A stretch of 64,000 nt of DNA from Amia ocellicauda (lineage: Eukaryota; Chordata; Actinopteri; Amiiformes; Amiidae): contig NC_089863.1 in NCBI RefSeq assembly GCF_036373705.1, positions 26,331,727 to 26,395,726 on the forward strand. The letters run 5' to 3'. Each line of letters starts with the position of its first letter. The first letter of the stretch is position 1. A program made the position numbers and the translations under genes. The notes under the pieces are model-generated. The model was not told where the DNA came from. It did not search any database and worked only from the letters and a program-made list of their open reading frames with translations. Positions 47,401 through 60,000 of this stretch are shown one piece after another.

Positions 47401-50400
47401 ATTTTCTTATGTGGTTATTTTTTTGTTGACTTCCATTTGCGTGCCGCTGTGAAAAGGGGATTGCCTTTTGTCGTGCGTGCGGGGGTTTTATTTTTATTTT
47501 CTCATTGTGTTTGTTTGCTCAGGCTGTTGCTCACCGACTCTTGTTGTCCCCGAATGACCACAGGCAGGCCAGAAAGTGCTTCTAACTCCAGCTGAGTGGG
47601 AGAAAGTGTGTGTGTGTGTATTTATATATTCCTATATTTAAAATGATGACCTCACCTACTGCTCCTCTTACCTACCTGTACTCTCAGAGATCAATTTTTA
47701 ATCCAAAAGCAGAAGATGCTTTCACATTTTGAGTTTCCACTGTGCTTATATGTGACGCACTCTTATACAGGGGACACACTGTAGATGTGCATGCCTATAC
47801 CATGTAGTGAATGTCTAGAAGCTCCGTTTAAAACCGTTTAATCACACGTACACATACACAAAAAGAAAAAAAGCACAGCGTGGAAAATAATAATTCCCGG
47901 TCCGTCGTCAGAAAATGCGGATAATGAAATATTTCCAGTTTTAGGCCCGGCCGTCTATAAATAACACTGCAGTTTGATTACAGGGTACTTCGTGAGCGCT
48001 GGTCCAACTGCAGACACACGCAGTTCTCTCGCTTGCCTCAAACGCAGAGACCTGTGTGATGCCAGGTCAGGGGCTTTCTCTACAGGAGAGATTGTGATCC
48101 CAGTGTCGGCCTCCTTCCCTGAATAGATCCCCACAATGCAACGCAAACCCAGACCGCGGTGACACAGTGTCGGGATGTTTTTATGTGGTCGTGTCACCTT
48201 CAGCGAAGATAAAAAAGAGTGGAGTCTAACCCAGACACACACAGTAAAATCTGTCTCTTCCAAGACTTGGTCTGTTGTGGCCCCTGTGACGGCCGGGGCC
48301 CAAAACGACGTACAGCAGACCTCACTTCTTGCTCAGGTATTAAAAAGGGGGCATCCCTTCTTTCCCGGAATGCCTGGCTTCCTCCCCTACACGGGCCAGC
48401 TCGCCCAAACGTGTCGGTACGACACAAAGAACATCTGCAATCTCCGAGAGCCTGTTGTTGACGTCACAGAGGCCGCCCGTGTCATTTCCTGTTTGTCGAG
48501 GGTTCCCGGTGACTTGACGGCATTAGCACAGATGCTATTGTCCCTCTCCGGGCGGCCATAGGTGACACTGTTCTCGGGTGACATCTCTCTCTCCCTCTGG
48601 TTCCCGCGCTCACTCCCCCCACCCCCCACCCGAGGGCCTTCGCCTGTCCCATTGGCTGCCGGCAGGATGTGAGAACAGCTGCTGCCCCTCATGAGAGACC
48701 AGTAGACACCCCCAAGGCACCGGGCTACAGATCGGCAAAGGCTGCTGTCGGCAAGGAGGGTCGCGGCTCCTGGGGATTAATTTTGGATGCCCCCGTGCTC
48801 GTCTTTCACATAAAAGTGCTGCCGGCAAAATCTAACCGTGGATGTAAGCTGTCCATTCTTCCAAGAAGTTTAAATGTCTTATATACATCGATCAGCCATA
48901 ACATTATGACCACCTGCCTAATATTGTGTAGATCCCCCTTTTGTCGCCAAAACAGCCCTGACCCGTCGAGGCATGGACTCCACTAGACCTCTGAAGGTGT
49001 GCTGTGGTATCTGGCACCAAGACGTTAGCAGCAGATCCTTTAAGTCCTGTAAGTTGCGAGGTGGGGCCTCCATGGATCGGACTTGTTTGTCCAGCACATC
49101 CCACAGATGCTCGATTGGATTGAGATCTGGGCAATTTGAACTTGTGATTCATCAGACCAGGCCACCTTCTTCCATTGCTCCGTGGTCCAGTTCTGATGCT
49201 CACATGCCCATTGTAGGCGCTTTCGGCAGTGGACAGGGGTCAGCATGGGCACCCTGACTGGTCTGCGGCTACGCAGCCCCATACGCAACAAACTGCGATG
49301 CACTGTGTGTTCTGACACCTTTCTATCAGAACCAGCATTCACTTTTTCAGCAATTTGAGCTACAGTAGCTCGTCTGTTGGATCGGACACACGGGCCAGCC
49401 TTCGCTCCCCATGCGTATCAATGAGCCTTGGCCGCCCATGACCCTGTCGCCGGTTCACCGCTTTTCCTTCCTTGGACACTTTTGATAGGTACTGACCACT
49501 GCAGACCGGGAACACCCCACAAGAGCTGCAGTTTTGGAGATGCTCTGACCCAGTCGTCTACCCATCACAATTTGTCCCGTGTCAAAGTCGCTCAGATCCT
49601 TACGCTGCCCATTTTTCCTGCTTCTAACACATCAACTTTGAGGACAAAATGTTCACTTGCTGCCTAATATATCCCACCCACTGACAGGTGCCATGATAAC
49701 GAGATTATCAGTGTCATTCACTTCACCTGTAAGTGGTCATAATGTTATGGCTGATCGGTGTATACGACATAACCAGCCAAACTTATCTAGAAGGTGTGTT
49801 TTTTAAGCAGCAATCAACAGACACTAGAGATTTACAAAAAGCGGGTTAGTAGGACCATTCAAGTTTGTCCGATTCTGAAAGCTGGACAGCGTAGGAATCC
49901 CAGACTGCTGTTGGTAGATGAGTAATTCCCAGATGTGGAAAAATTAATGAATAGGTGCCGACTGGTTAAAACACACACACACGCACACAAATTGCAGCCG
50001 GATTAGTGCATCCCCAGAGCTAGAGCTGAGAAACCCCTGCTGTAAATCACCGGCAGTGGATTAAATATTTCATATATAAATATAGTCTAGTTCCACTACC
50101 GTAGAAGGCGCGGGCAGCGGGCGGGCAGCCGGCCTCGGCGCGACAGCAGAGGTCTGTTCAGTATCTGCACCCCCTCCCCCGGCTCCTGGGCTCTGCGCTC
50201 GGCCTGGCAGCAGTGATAGGATGTGACAGAGTCTGGTCGGGAGCTTGTCAGGACCGAGGGAAGCAGTTGCCGGGGGGGACGGACCAGCTGCGATGATCTG
50301 AACGGTCTTTCCCAGCCCTTCTGTTCAATGCCAGCTCATCTAACCATCAAAAAGACAGCGGAGTCTCCACTGAGCGCGGTGGAGTGCAGGCGAGGATATG

Positions 50401-51836
50401 AGCATAGCTGTGGCCCAATTCTATGATTTTATATATACAGGGTTCCTTTTTCTTTTGCTTTCTTTCTAAAAAATGGCGACTTACCTTTGTCACAGAGTAA
50501 ACGCAAGAAAATTGAGCACGGAATGAGCAAAAAGATCTAACATGAGTTAATTGGTTAATTGATTGTTGATTGATTAATTGTTCTTTAATGTTGAAAGAAC
50601 CGCCCCAGCCCTGCTAAAGACAAACAGATACGAACGTGATGGGAATTTGGAATCGTCTGTTTGGCACTGTCAGTGTTTATAGTGGTCCAACAGTGGTAGT
50701 AGAGGAGGTTGTAGTTGGGGAGTTCCTGCTCTATCAGAAGTACAGAAACTGTCCTTGAGTCCAAACCAAACCCCTTGATTTGTTTTGGTACGCTTGTTTG
50801 TTTGTTCCGTTATTTTCGCGAAAAAACACTTCCTAGAAGCCGAGACGCTAAACTGGAATGTATGGGAATTGCTGTGGTTGTAAAGCTTTGCTCGTGGGTG
50901 CAATCTCCGTCCCCACCTCCATCCGAGTCTGTGTTTGCGGGCGGTCGTAACCATACAGCGGTGCAGTACCAGGATGCTGTAAGAAATCAGCAGCTTCCTC
51001 CGTGGCTGAGCAAATCCCCTCACCCCCTTGTTTCCTGCAGGGTACCAGATTGAGAAGTAGGCCAAGAAGTCAGGCTGCTGTAGGATGGCAGTGCCCAGAT
51101 GCCACGGCAGGAGCACATAATGACATTAAGAGGTTTAGTGGCACTGCTTAAGTCTTCGTGCGCCCGATAGCCAATTTGTCAGATCCTTGGGGCATAATCC
51201 ACATGAAAATATATATATATATGTGTGTCTGTTCTAGGTAAACTGGCCCGTCTAATCCCGTCTCCCATTAATTACGGCACGAGCTCCTCCTCTTTTGGTG
51301 TTTGGAGGCCTTGGCGCCAGAGACTAACGGGAGCTTCTGAACTAACCCTGGTATTTGTTTCTCAGGTGAAGGACGAGAAGAAGATGCAGGAAGTGTTCGA
51401 CCTGTCGGACTACGAGAAATCGGAGGAGCTGCGCAAGTCCAAGAGCCGCAGCAAGAAGAACCACAGCAAGTTCACCCTGCTGAGGTCCCGGCAGCCTGGG
51501 AACACGGTGAGTGGGGCGGCCCGCCAGGGGGCACTAGAGTCAGAGCGGGGGTCTGGGGCTGGACGGGCCTTAGGGTGCTGTGGTGACGGACAGAGATGCA
51601 TTCCCAGCTGTCGCCCATCCCTGCAACCGTGCAACCCTCCCGAGATGCCCAGGAAGCCCCACAATGCATTGCTGTCCTCACAATAATAATTAGAGAGAGA
51701 GAGACATGCAGAACCAGGAAATATCAGTCTCTGATTGTCTGATTCACTCTGCTTTTACACACAAACAATTACTTTCCACCGCTGAGTAAAGCAGTGAATT
51801 TGACCCAAAGTTCAAGGTGTTGTGGAGGGAATCGAG

Positions 51837-51916
<80 letters not shown>

Positions 51917-54900
51917 TGTGTGAGTGTGTGTGAGTGTCTGTCTGTGTCTATCTGTGTGTTTTCCAAGGGTGAGAGTTAAGCAGGAGGTAGCACTGCCCCT
52001 GACCCCCTGTGCCCGCCATTATCCCCTCCTGGGTAATTAAATCTGATGCGGCTAATCGCAGAGACGCTATATCCGTTCATGAGAACATCGAGTCCCGCGC
52101 CAACAGACACACACACACATACACACACACGTCTGCGAGTTTCTAATCTTCTTTTGTGCAACTCTGCTCTCGCCCCCCACTGGGAAAACCTTTGGCGTGT
52201 GGCGGCTCGGTTCGGGTTTCTCAGTCTACCGCAGGCGTTAAGGAATGGCGGCCGCTCTCTAACTCTGCCGCAGTGGACTTTCTTGTTGTGGGGATCGGTG
52301 CCCCGCTGAGTCGTGGGCCTCCGTGGTGATGTCATGTAACCGACCCTGCTGGCTCGGGAATTTGAATATGCAAAACAGCCCCTCGCATAATAAGGCACGT
52401 TTGAAGACCAGCAGAAACACAAACAAACCCACTAAGCTCCAGGAGAGTGTGAGTGTGTGTGCGTGTGTGGGTGGGAAGATAATTTATTTAGATACGCTCA
52501 GCAACAAGCACTTTCAATTACTTCTTCTCTCCCACCAGTCTAGGCAGGTGCCAGCAGTGCATAGAGATGGGCACAGAGGCAGGGTGGCTAGGAGGGGTGT
52601 GGTTGGCAGAACTGGGGGTGCCAAATCATTACGGAAAGTTATTTGTGCCAAGGACTGAGGATTTTGAGTTCCCTCGAGTGTCTGACTGCCTCCGAGTCAT
52701 TCTCTCTCCCCTCTCTGCCCCCCAGTGCCCCATAAGACGCCTCCATCCGCGCCCTCCCTCTCCCCCCTCCCCCTTTGCAATTAGAATCGACGGGGATGCC
52801 CTCGCCCATTCCTGCCCGTCACTAGCTGCCATCTCCGTGATCAGCGTGGTTCAATCTCCCTTAACACCTTCCCAGGACGTCCTGAAAACATCACCGGCGG
52901 AGAGGAGGCAAATCACAGTTCTCTCTATTTTTTTCTTCTATGAAACAGGTTCTTCATTACAGAGATAAATGCCCGCCACTCAATCAATTTTAGCGCCCAC
53001 TCAAGATAATCCCGCCTAAACGATCGCCTCCATTCCCCCGCCGCTCGATTCTCAATGAGTCGATCTTAATTGATTTATTTCCCGCACTTTTTTTTTTTCA
53101 CTCTTCCTGGCGCCAGACGGTTTCGGTGTCGCGGTGGGAATGGCCGGAGCGCCTGTTTTTATTTGATCTCCGTGCAGACGAAACCCCTCGGGCTCTCGTC
53201 CCCGCAGTTCTCGTCCTGCAGATCAGTTGTGTTTTTTGAGGTTGCGTTTTGTTGTTTTTCTGCCGGTTCTCAGGGCTTCCCGGCAGCCACAGAGAAATCC
53301 CCGACGCTGCGGTGTGGGCGGACCGACGCCTGAATCGATATCTGAAAGTGTTTTGTATGAAACCCTCGTGCGGAAACAACCAGGCCCATCATCTTACCGG
53401 AGACTCGGTCGAGGAGAGTTCAAATCGGACGACGCAACAGTCCCAGGGAAACGCGACAGTGTGTGTGGGCTGTGGGTTCAGGTGTACTTTAACCGCATGT
53501 TTTGTGGTGGACAAAGGGATCTCGTTGCCTTCCTGATACTTTACAAACTAATTTCTCTCTCTCTCCCTCTCTCTCTCTCTGCTTTTATCCTTTCCTCCAG
53601 GTCCCTAATCTGGTGTTCTTGGCAGTCAGTCCCGAGGAGAAGGAGTCGTGGATCAATGCTTTGAACGGAGCGATAACGAGAGCCAAGAACCGCATCCTCG
53701 ACGAGGTAAACGCCCCCCTCTTCCTCACTGCTAAGCATCGTGCGTGGATCAGTTTCCTAATTGAACTCGGGAGAGAAGCTCAACTCGTCAATATGACGGA
53801 TCAGCTGAAATCTGGACTGTAAACTCCCGTCAGCTGGTAAAACCGGCCCCTTCGCACCCACGGATAGTGTCTTATCCCCCCAGTTTCGGCTCCCAGTCTG
53901 TGTAGATAGGACTCCTGATGTGCGCTGTGATGCTATGTGCCGTGTTCGATCGGTGCACCGCGCACAGAATTCACTCCGGGCGCTGAAATCCAGAGCGGCC
54001 AGGCGAGGGGAAAAACGAATAAAACAGAATCAAATCTAATCTAAGCTTCATAAGACCCATCCCTGAACTCGTGTCGCAGTTAAAGGTCACCTGTGTCTTG
54101 ATTTGGATTTGTCATTTACCAGCTGGGATGACTCGAACGTCCAGCTCCAAACCGAGATGCCCTCCAGACCAGCAAAGACTCTCTCTCTCCCTCTTTCCCT
54201 TTGTCTCCCTCACTTCCCCCCCTCTCTCCCCCCTCTTTCCCTTTCTCTGTCCCTCTTTCCCGCTCCCTCTCTTTCCATTACCCCCATTTCCTTTCTACTC
54301 TTTCCCTCCTTCCCCCCCTTTCCCTGTCCTTCTCTTTCCCTTTGTCTCCCTCTCCTTTCCAACTCTCTCTTTCCCTGTCTCCCTCACTTTCCCCCTCTTC
54401 CCCCCCTTTTTCCCTTTCTCTTTCTGCCTTTCCCCATTTCTCTCTCCCTTTCTTTCCCCTCTCTCTTTCCCCCTCTTTCCATTTGTTTTCCCTCTTTCCC
54501 TTCTTTCCCCCTCTTTCCCTTTCCCTATACCTCTTTCCCTCTCCTTCTCTTTACCTTTCAGTCTCCCTCTCCTTTCCCCCCCTTCCCTGTCTCCCAGTTT
54601 CCCCCTTCTGCCCCTCTTTTTTTCCTCTTTCTCTCTCCCCTCTCTCTTTCTTTCATATGAGCCACTTCAGCTCGGCCGTCCTTGTAATATATCCTATGAC
54701 TAAGAAAACTGCAGAAAGACGGGGATGGATGACTCACTTCCCCATTCACTCCCTCGCTGGCAGTGTGCGCCCGGGCCACAGTCAACGCCAGTGTTTTGGT
54801 CAAATCTGTCCCTACAGGGCCACCATCCTGCCAAATTCACTTCCCCCAATCCTTTCAAAGGGGTTAATATGAGCGATATGCCTTTGAACAAATGTCTTCA

Positions 54901-57037
54901 CCCCTGAAAACACAAATAAAAAGCTTTCCAAGTCACTGTGAGGCCAGATTTTATTTTGAGAGACTGAAGAACTTTAATTGACTGGCATGACAGGGGTATT
55001 CAGGTTTTTTTTTTGTATTTTTTAAACTGTTTCGGAGCGGCCGACATTTGGGTCTGAATGTCTGCCTTCTCAGCCTGAAATGTCATTTAATAACTACTAC
55101 TCTCCAACGATACTAATGCAAACATACAAACAAAGGCTTTGTGTGAGAAAACGGGGGTGTATAGGTCAATTCCACAGCCAAGCCACTAGTTTTTTTCTTT
55201 TTAATTACATACCATCAACCCCCCCCCCCCCCCGTCATTGAAATCCAGCGATCGGGCCGGGTCAAGCCACATGCTTTGAATAGAAGAACAAAAAAAATGT
55301 TTGTCTTTCCCAACAAAACCCCCTGGCGACTCCCAGGTGTTCCACAATCCGTGCTTCCCAATCACAGGCCAGTTTGTCTCGGGTTGTTATTTTTATATTT
55401 ATTTAGCTTTCCATCCCCCAAATTCAGATGTTTCCCCCGCCAAAACATGTGTTTGTGCAGCTGAAGCTGGGAAAACTAAATGCTGGGAACCAAGCAGCAA
55501 TGTGTATCTCTATATACATTATATGTGTGTGACATCAGAGTTCCACACCAGGACCTGCGCAGGGAGCGCGATGTTTGTGAAGGACCGTCACTCTTGCACT
55601 GACAGGAAGCTCATTGATCACAGCAGCGGATCATTGGGATGCTGTGCAGAGAGAGGCGGCCTTATTCCTCTGTGGATCAATCAGCCCAGGGTCTGTTTGT
55701 GTGCGAGAGTGAGTGTGTGTATGCGAGAGGGTGTGTGAGAGTTGTGTGCGGGAGTGTGCGTGACTTGTCTGCATGTGTGCGAGAGTGTGTGTCCAAGACT
55801 AGTGTGCGCCTCTGCGTGTGTGCAAGAGTGCGTGTCTGAGACTTGTGTGTGCGTGTGTTTGTGAGACTGTGTCAACCTTGTGTCAGGGGCCCATTGTCAC
55901 GACCACCAGTGTCAATCAGAGAGCATAAGCTGATCAATAATGCCGGCCAGTTGGGCTAAGCTGTCCGGTGCTGGAGACATGTTCAACCGATCCACCTCTC
56001 TCACGTGTGTCTGTGTTCCTCTCGCCCCGCAGGTCACAGTAGAGGAAGAGAGCTTCCTGGCCCACCCCACCCGGGACCGCGCCAAGATCCCGCACAACCG
56101 CCGGCTGCCCACGCGCGGACACCTCATGGCTGTGGTACGTTACTGACCAGAGAAACAGACACCCAGAATCTGTCACTCTGGTCCTGGGGAGCCACAGCCT
56201 TGGGGGGGACTGTCCTCGGTTGCTTCTGTCCTCTTTCACGATCCCGGTGTGGAGACCTGGAAGTTAGGAGGGAAGGAACTGTGGTTCTCCAACACCAGGG
56301 CTGCCCCTGCCCCTCTGTTACCTAATCCCTCGTTCTGCCCGCAGGCATCCACCTCCACCTCGGACGGCATGCTGACCCTCGACCTCATCCAGGAGGAGGA
56401 TGCCTCGTCGCCGGAGCCGCAGGCCGCGTGTGAGAAGGGCTACCGGGTGGACCTGGACAAACCGGCGCCCCCAAGCAGCAGCTCCAAGCCCCCCGGGCCG
56501 GGCGGGGCAGGCGAGGGCAAGTCAGAGAGCCTGCCCCGCAAGAGCGAGATCAGCTGGGAGCGGACGGGCGAGGCCCAGGGCGCCCGCACGCCGCAGGTGG
56601 CCAAGAGACTGTGCCCGGCCGAGAAGAGCCGCTGCGCCTCGCTGGAGGAGATCCTGTCTGGCTCGGAGTCCCGTGCCAAGTGGGCCTGTCCTGCCTCACC
56701 GGCCACCACGCCGCCCCTCCACCAGCTGCAGGACCTGATCGCCCAGAGACTGGAGAGGACTCAGGAGCTGCTGGCCGAGGTCAAGGGCCGCGAGCGCAAG
56801 GGCAAGGACTCGCCGCCTGCCAAGGGCAAGGACTCAGGGGGCAGCCGGGCCGAGGCGGAGCGGCTGCTGCAGGAGGCGGCCTCCACCTGGGGCCAGGCCC
56901 GGGAGGTACTGGAGGAGGTGAAAGAACTGCGGGCGCTGTACCAGCAGATGGACCTGAGCCCCTCCGCACCCCTGTCGCCCTCGCAGGGCAAGCTAAAGAG
57001 CCCCCAGCAGACTCACCACCGGAAAAGCATGATGTGA
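39484..57037 (+). CDS. plekho1: PLEKHO1 (CKIP-1), PH-domain adaptor (whole gene span)
   Basis: Six coding exons join in frame to 404 codons (human protein about 409): 39484-39510, 40211-40357, 51366-51506, 53601-53705, 56033-56134 and 56345-57037. The PH domain spans about residues 20-135 ([20 protein letters not shown] through [20 protein letters not shown]), with the invariant Trp in the last helix. Then come [26 protein letters not shown] and RCASLEEIL (about residue 270). Two charged heptad-rich helices follow near 300-325 and 342-371, consistent with the leucine-zipper-like C-terminus. Known family roles: membrane recruitment through the PH domain, binding of CK2 alpha, capping protein and Smurf1, and control of bone formation and AKT signalling. 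The ATG at 39484 gives MKKSNSAKR, one Met shorter than human. The middle (residues ~195-265) is Pro/Ser/Gly-rich and diverged. VPS45 is upstream as in mammals. Confidence 0.97.
40043..40091. repeat. Poly-C and (ACC)n run
   Basis: ccccccccccccaccccacc followed by (ACC)n in PLEKHO1 intron 1, about 120 bp before exon 2. Confidence 0.8.
40211..40357 (+). CDS. plekho1: PLEKHO1 exon 2 (PH domain start)
   Basis: Residues 10-58, [17 protein letters not shown] to [10 protein letters not shown]; acceptor gttgcag, donor gtgagg. Confidence 0.97.
40358..42050. other. First part of PLEKHO1 intron 2
   Basis: No exon or transposon recognised. This 11 kb intron continues to 51,365 and holds the repeats listed below. 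Confidence 0.5.
42066..42357. mobile_element. Foldback element, copy 5
   Basis: Starts 'ccctgctggtttttgttcca' and ends 'cagggttgggaaccactggt', with TTAATT-rich arms. The outermost left end is missing. Confidence 0.8.
42914..43110. mobile_element. Foldback element, copy 6 (short subfamily)
   Basis: caaagtggttttcaaactag at the left and 'ccggtttgaaaactactgca' at the right are inverted repeats. The arms nearly meet at the centre, giving a 197 bp hairpin. The terminal sequence differs from the other copies (TTTTCAAAC rather than TTCCCAACC). Confidence 0.8.
44255..44460 (+). repeat. CT-rich simple repeat
   Basis: About 200 bp of pyrimidine in PLEKHO1 intron 2. Flanking 43,111-44,254 and 44,461-45,715 show no recognised feature. 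Confidence 0.85.
45715..45835 (-). mobile_element. tRNA-derived SINE, copy C (partial)
   Basis: 'tgcattctgggtacagtgct' then 'caggggtacaacagcagtgc' and 'cctgtgactgaacccacaat' parallel copies A and B, all in the minus orientation. Confidence 0.65.
46530..46640. mobile_element. Foldback element, copy 7 (solo arm)
   Basis: cagactccattcctgggggg and 'cgttccagcccagctctcgg' then 'ccttaattggtctaatt' match one arm of the family. No opposite arm is present. Confidence 0.6.
46925..47352 (+). repeat. GA-rich simple repeat
   Basis: About 430 bp of gagagaga/gtgagagaaac units in PLEKHO1 intron 2. From 47,353 to 48,880 nothing else is recognised. Confidence 0.88.
48886..49760 (-). mobile_element. Tc1-like transposon with decayed, deleted transposase
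   Basis: Flanked by TA (48884-48885 and 49761-49762). Ends 'catcgatcagccataacatt' and, inverted, 'caccgatcagccataacatt' are classic Tc1-family termini. Minus-strand frames give [20 protein letters not shown] and WSDES, the region around the first Asp of the DDE triad. The 875 bp length and broken frames mean the rest of the catalytic domain is deleted. The element is inactive. It lies in PLEKHO1 intron 2. Confidence 0.88.
49763..51365. other. End of PLEKHO1 intron 2, no feature recognised
   Basis: Mixed-composition DNA with a short AT run near 51,211. The acceptor 'tttctcag' precedes exon 3. Confidence 0.5.
51366..51506 (+). CDS. plekho1: PLEKHO1 exon 3 (PH domain middle)
   Basis: Residues 59-105, [20 protein letters not shown] then a basic [15 protein letters not shown] block, ending QPGNT. 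Donor gtgagt. Confidence 0.97.
51839..51945 (+). repeat. Long (GT)n microsatellite
   Basis: About 36 uninterrupted GT units, then GAGTGT-type decay; likely polymorphic. It lies in PLEKHO1 intron 3. Confidence 0.95.
51946..53600. other. Rest of PLEKHO1 intron 3
   Basis: No gene or transposon recognised; a poly-T run near 53,090 and the (CT)n polypyrimidine tract at 53,552-53,580 before exon 4. Confidence 0.5.
53601..53705 (+). CDS. plekho1: PLEKHO1 exon 4 (PH domain end)
   Basis: Residues 106-140, [20 protein letters not shown] to NRILDE, the C-terminal PH helix with its invariant Trp. Confidence 0.97.
54178..54655 (+). repeat. CT-rich tract in PLEKHO1 intron 4
   Basis: About 480 bp of ccctctttccc/ctctcc units; all three + frames stay open because of composition only. 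From 54,656 to 55,690 only a poly-C run at 55,220-55,234 stands out. Confidence 0.9.
55689..55868 (+). repeat. Degenerate GTGTGCGAGAGT repeat
   Basis: gtgtgcgagagtgagtgtgt-type units repeat imperfectly, about 165 bp before exon 5 of PLEKHO1. Confidence 0.75.
56033..56134 (+). CDS. plekho1: PLEKHO1 exon 5
   Basis: Residues 141-174, [20 protein letters not shown] to GHLMAV; donor 56134/gtacgt. Confidence 0.97.
56345..57037 (+). CDS. plekho1: PLEKHO1 exon 6 (last coding exon)
   Basis: Residues 175-404. Opens [20 protein letters not shown], has a disordered low-complexity middle and two C-terminal amphipathic helices, and ends HHRKSMM with TGA at 57035. GC-rich compared with the flanks. Confidence 0.96.
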   Translation, partial: ASTSTSDGMLTLDLIQEEDASSPEPQAACEKGYRVDLDKPAPPSSSSKPPGPGGAGEGKSESLPRKSEISWERTGEAQGARTPQVAKRLCPAEKSRCASLEEILSGSESRAKWACPASPATTPPLHQLQDLIAQRLERTQELLAEVKGRERKGKDSPPAKGKDSGGSRAEAERLLQEAASTWGQAREVLEEVKELRALYQQMDLSPSAPLSPSQGKLKSPQQTHHRKSMM

Positions 57038-60000
57038 GGCCCGGGGGAGGGACAGAATTACGTCAGAACCGGAAATAATTGACAAACATATTGCAGTGAC
57101 AATACTGTCAGGGAGGGTGGCACCATTTCCTCCTTCGCCCCCTGCCACCCATCCCTTCTCTGCTATGATGAGGCGTGCAAAGTAAAGCTCCCTCCTCCTC
57201 TAATCCCTGCTTCCCGATCGCTACACTGTACTGTACTCTACAGCGTCTCCCGGGCAGCTTCAGCCGGATCAGAATGTCTTTTTTCCCCGTTTGTGTTTTC
57301 GGAAGGCAGAGTAGGGATTCCGCCCGCTGAGGGTTCCAGAGGGTTCTAGATTGGTTGGGGCTAGCGTTGGGTTTCATGTGGCGTTCAAATCTCAGTCGAA
57401 TGCGCCTTCTGGCACCGGAGCACGCAGTGTTTCCCTCAGCCCGGAGTTAGAAACCTAAATAAATCTGAGCCACGTGACCCCTGAAAAGAAAATCAGATTT
57501 CTGCCACCGAATTTGATGACGCTTCTTTTAGAACCATTTAAGCTTTGCTTGGGTCAATAGAACGCGGTTTGCGAATCAACAACCATTGGGTTCCCGACTG
57601 TAAAGCAGACAGTGACCTTATGAAACTAGACTCCTTCCCCCTCTGCCTCCTTCGAGTAAATCCTCTGATACTGCGATGCCAGAACGTGCAATTATAAGGC
57701 AAACCAGTCTGTCATGTTCCCATTCATTTGTATTTATGTGGAAATCAGACACGCCGTACAATCTAGACACACTCACAAACGGTACGTTTATCTTTTTTTT
57801 TAATTATTTGTATTATTTTATACTGAAACCGCACGAAAGCTGGGTACAGTCGGAGATTTCAAGCAGTACGTCCGTATGGATTAAACCACTTCTTTGGGAG
57901 GGCGGGATTTCAGAGTCGGGGGCTTGGACCGTGTCGTAGCACTTTTGGAGAACGCTCTAGAACTAGACCTCGACACCACCCCGCTTGCTGAATCTAGTAC
58001 CGTTTCCAACAAAGATCTTCTGTCTCTCGTGGTGTTACGGAACCGAGCGTCCCCCGGAAAAGGGCACCGACCGGCGAGGCGAGCACGTATGGCGTACGTG
58101 AGGCCCGCAACCTTGTGCCCCCGGTACAGAACTACTGTAATCTTTACCTGCACATGCCAAAAAATTGTAAGCGTACAAAAAACAACAACAAGGGCTAGAC
58201 GATCAACGCGGAGCGATACGCTATTTCTCGCCTGCACATCTTCTCTCATTTTCCTGTCCGTAGTCATGATTTTGCACTAAACCGGCGGGGGGGACCTCGG
58301 ATTGCGCTGGTTTTGTCTCTCCGCATTTACGAAAGCAGTGTTATTATTGTGTTATTGTTTTTTATTATTATTATTTTTACTGTTGGTTCAAATTGTTGGC
58401 CCTTTTGGGAGCGCACGGGAACCTGTTTTGGAACAAAGTCACGGGGAACGGAGAGGAAGGATGCAGACGTCACGTGAATCGCAGAGTTTTAGCACAAGAG
58501 TACGACAAACAAAGTGACGACAACAGACTGTGGTAGCTGTGAACTGTTTCGATCTTCATTTTTTTGTTTTTCTTAAGGGAAATCCTTTGTTATCCACTTA
58601 TTTTTATGTTTTTTGGTTTTTTTTTTTGTTGGCAGTCATGGAAAATGACACTGAAGTCTGACTGGATCACAGTGTTGGTCTTCAGAGGGGTCAGATTCTC
58701 CCTCTTACAGTATGTCACTGTAACACAGTCGACACATAAGGTACGACTCCATTAAACTTGGAATTCCTAAAGCCTCCAGGCGGGTTAATTTGGAGGTTAT
58801 TAACCAGAGCCAACACTGACAGACCGGGTCATTACATGAGCGTGATCTCACACTTAATTGTCAAGAAGTCATCAGGGAAATTAGCGAGTAGAATTCCCGT
58901 GGGCTTGTTACTATTGTCAAACACAGTGTTGCAAACTCTAAGGAATATACATTTGATTAATATTTCCCGAGGGTGGGCTGTTCCCCTCCCCCACACCTCT
59001 CCACGTATCAGGTCATTTTACTTCCTCGCTGCTTCCTTCCATTGCACTTAAAGGTTTCCCGTAATGAGTTTTGGAGGCTGTCAGTTGCACATTCAAACAG
59101 TTGTACCAGAAAACTGCATTGATGAGAGAGTGAATAAAATATGCACAGCATCTGGACTGAAAACAAATGTTTCTAAATAGGTACCACTGTTAAAAAAACC
59201 AACCTCATCCACACAGATACGTAAGTAGGCCATAATACGTTTACTTTACTCGTAGTATGTCTCTGGTCTGGCCTTAAGCAGCCCCCTTTGGAACAAAAGC
59301 TGTGGCAATCTTGAGACTGATTTCAATTATTTGTTTTCTGCTTTTGAAAATGACACTTTGTTATCGTGGTTTTTTTTATCTGATTATAATAATTATTGTA
59401 TTGTAATGATCATTTTTATTTGTTTTTCTAACATTTGGGCTGCTTGAATGACCCGCAGTCTTTGTGAATGTGAGAGCTTCCCTGGCAATCTCGTGCCAGA
59501 AGGGATTATGTTTTCAAATTGCATTCAGAGACCCCCGCGGTCTCCATCCCTTGGTCCCGATGTGATCACGTATCATTTCAGTGTAGCTCTCTGAATGGGG
59601 TAGTGCCGACAGTTATGCCAAAGATGAGGGGCAGTACCGATTTATATTTAGTAAATGTAACGCACTGTCTGGATGTTACTCATCTTGCACTGATTGCATC
59701 AGGGCGTTCCCATCCTCACCTCATTGGAATCCCAGCATCCTCTGCTTCCCACTGCTGCCCAGCGCTCGGCTTTTACATCATTAGCATCTTAATTGAAGTC
59801 AATCAGTACCAATTAGTCATGGGTAAGATTGGGAAACCCTGGCTTATGATCACAGCGCCTTCAGCCAAAATCCTCTTCTCAGGGCTAAACCCACTCAAGT
59901 CACGGCCCTTGCTTCGTATAGAGACAGACTCTCGTTACGTTTCATGGCAATCACTAAATGGAAAACACCCCTTTTAACTAAAAAGAAGTACTGTTATTTC

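Noticed and set aside
54071..54872. Three overlapping long + frames rich in Pro/Ser/Phe/Leu
   Set aside because: Composition artefact of a CT-rich tract in PLEKHO1 intron 4.
56400..57078. Alternative-frame ORFs over PLEKHO1 exon 6 (112 and 155 codons)
   Set aside because: Arg/Pro/Gly-rich shadows of a GC-rich exon whose true frame matches PLEKHO1.
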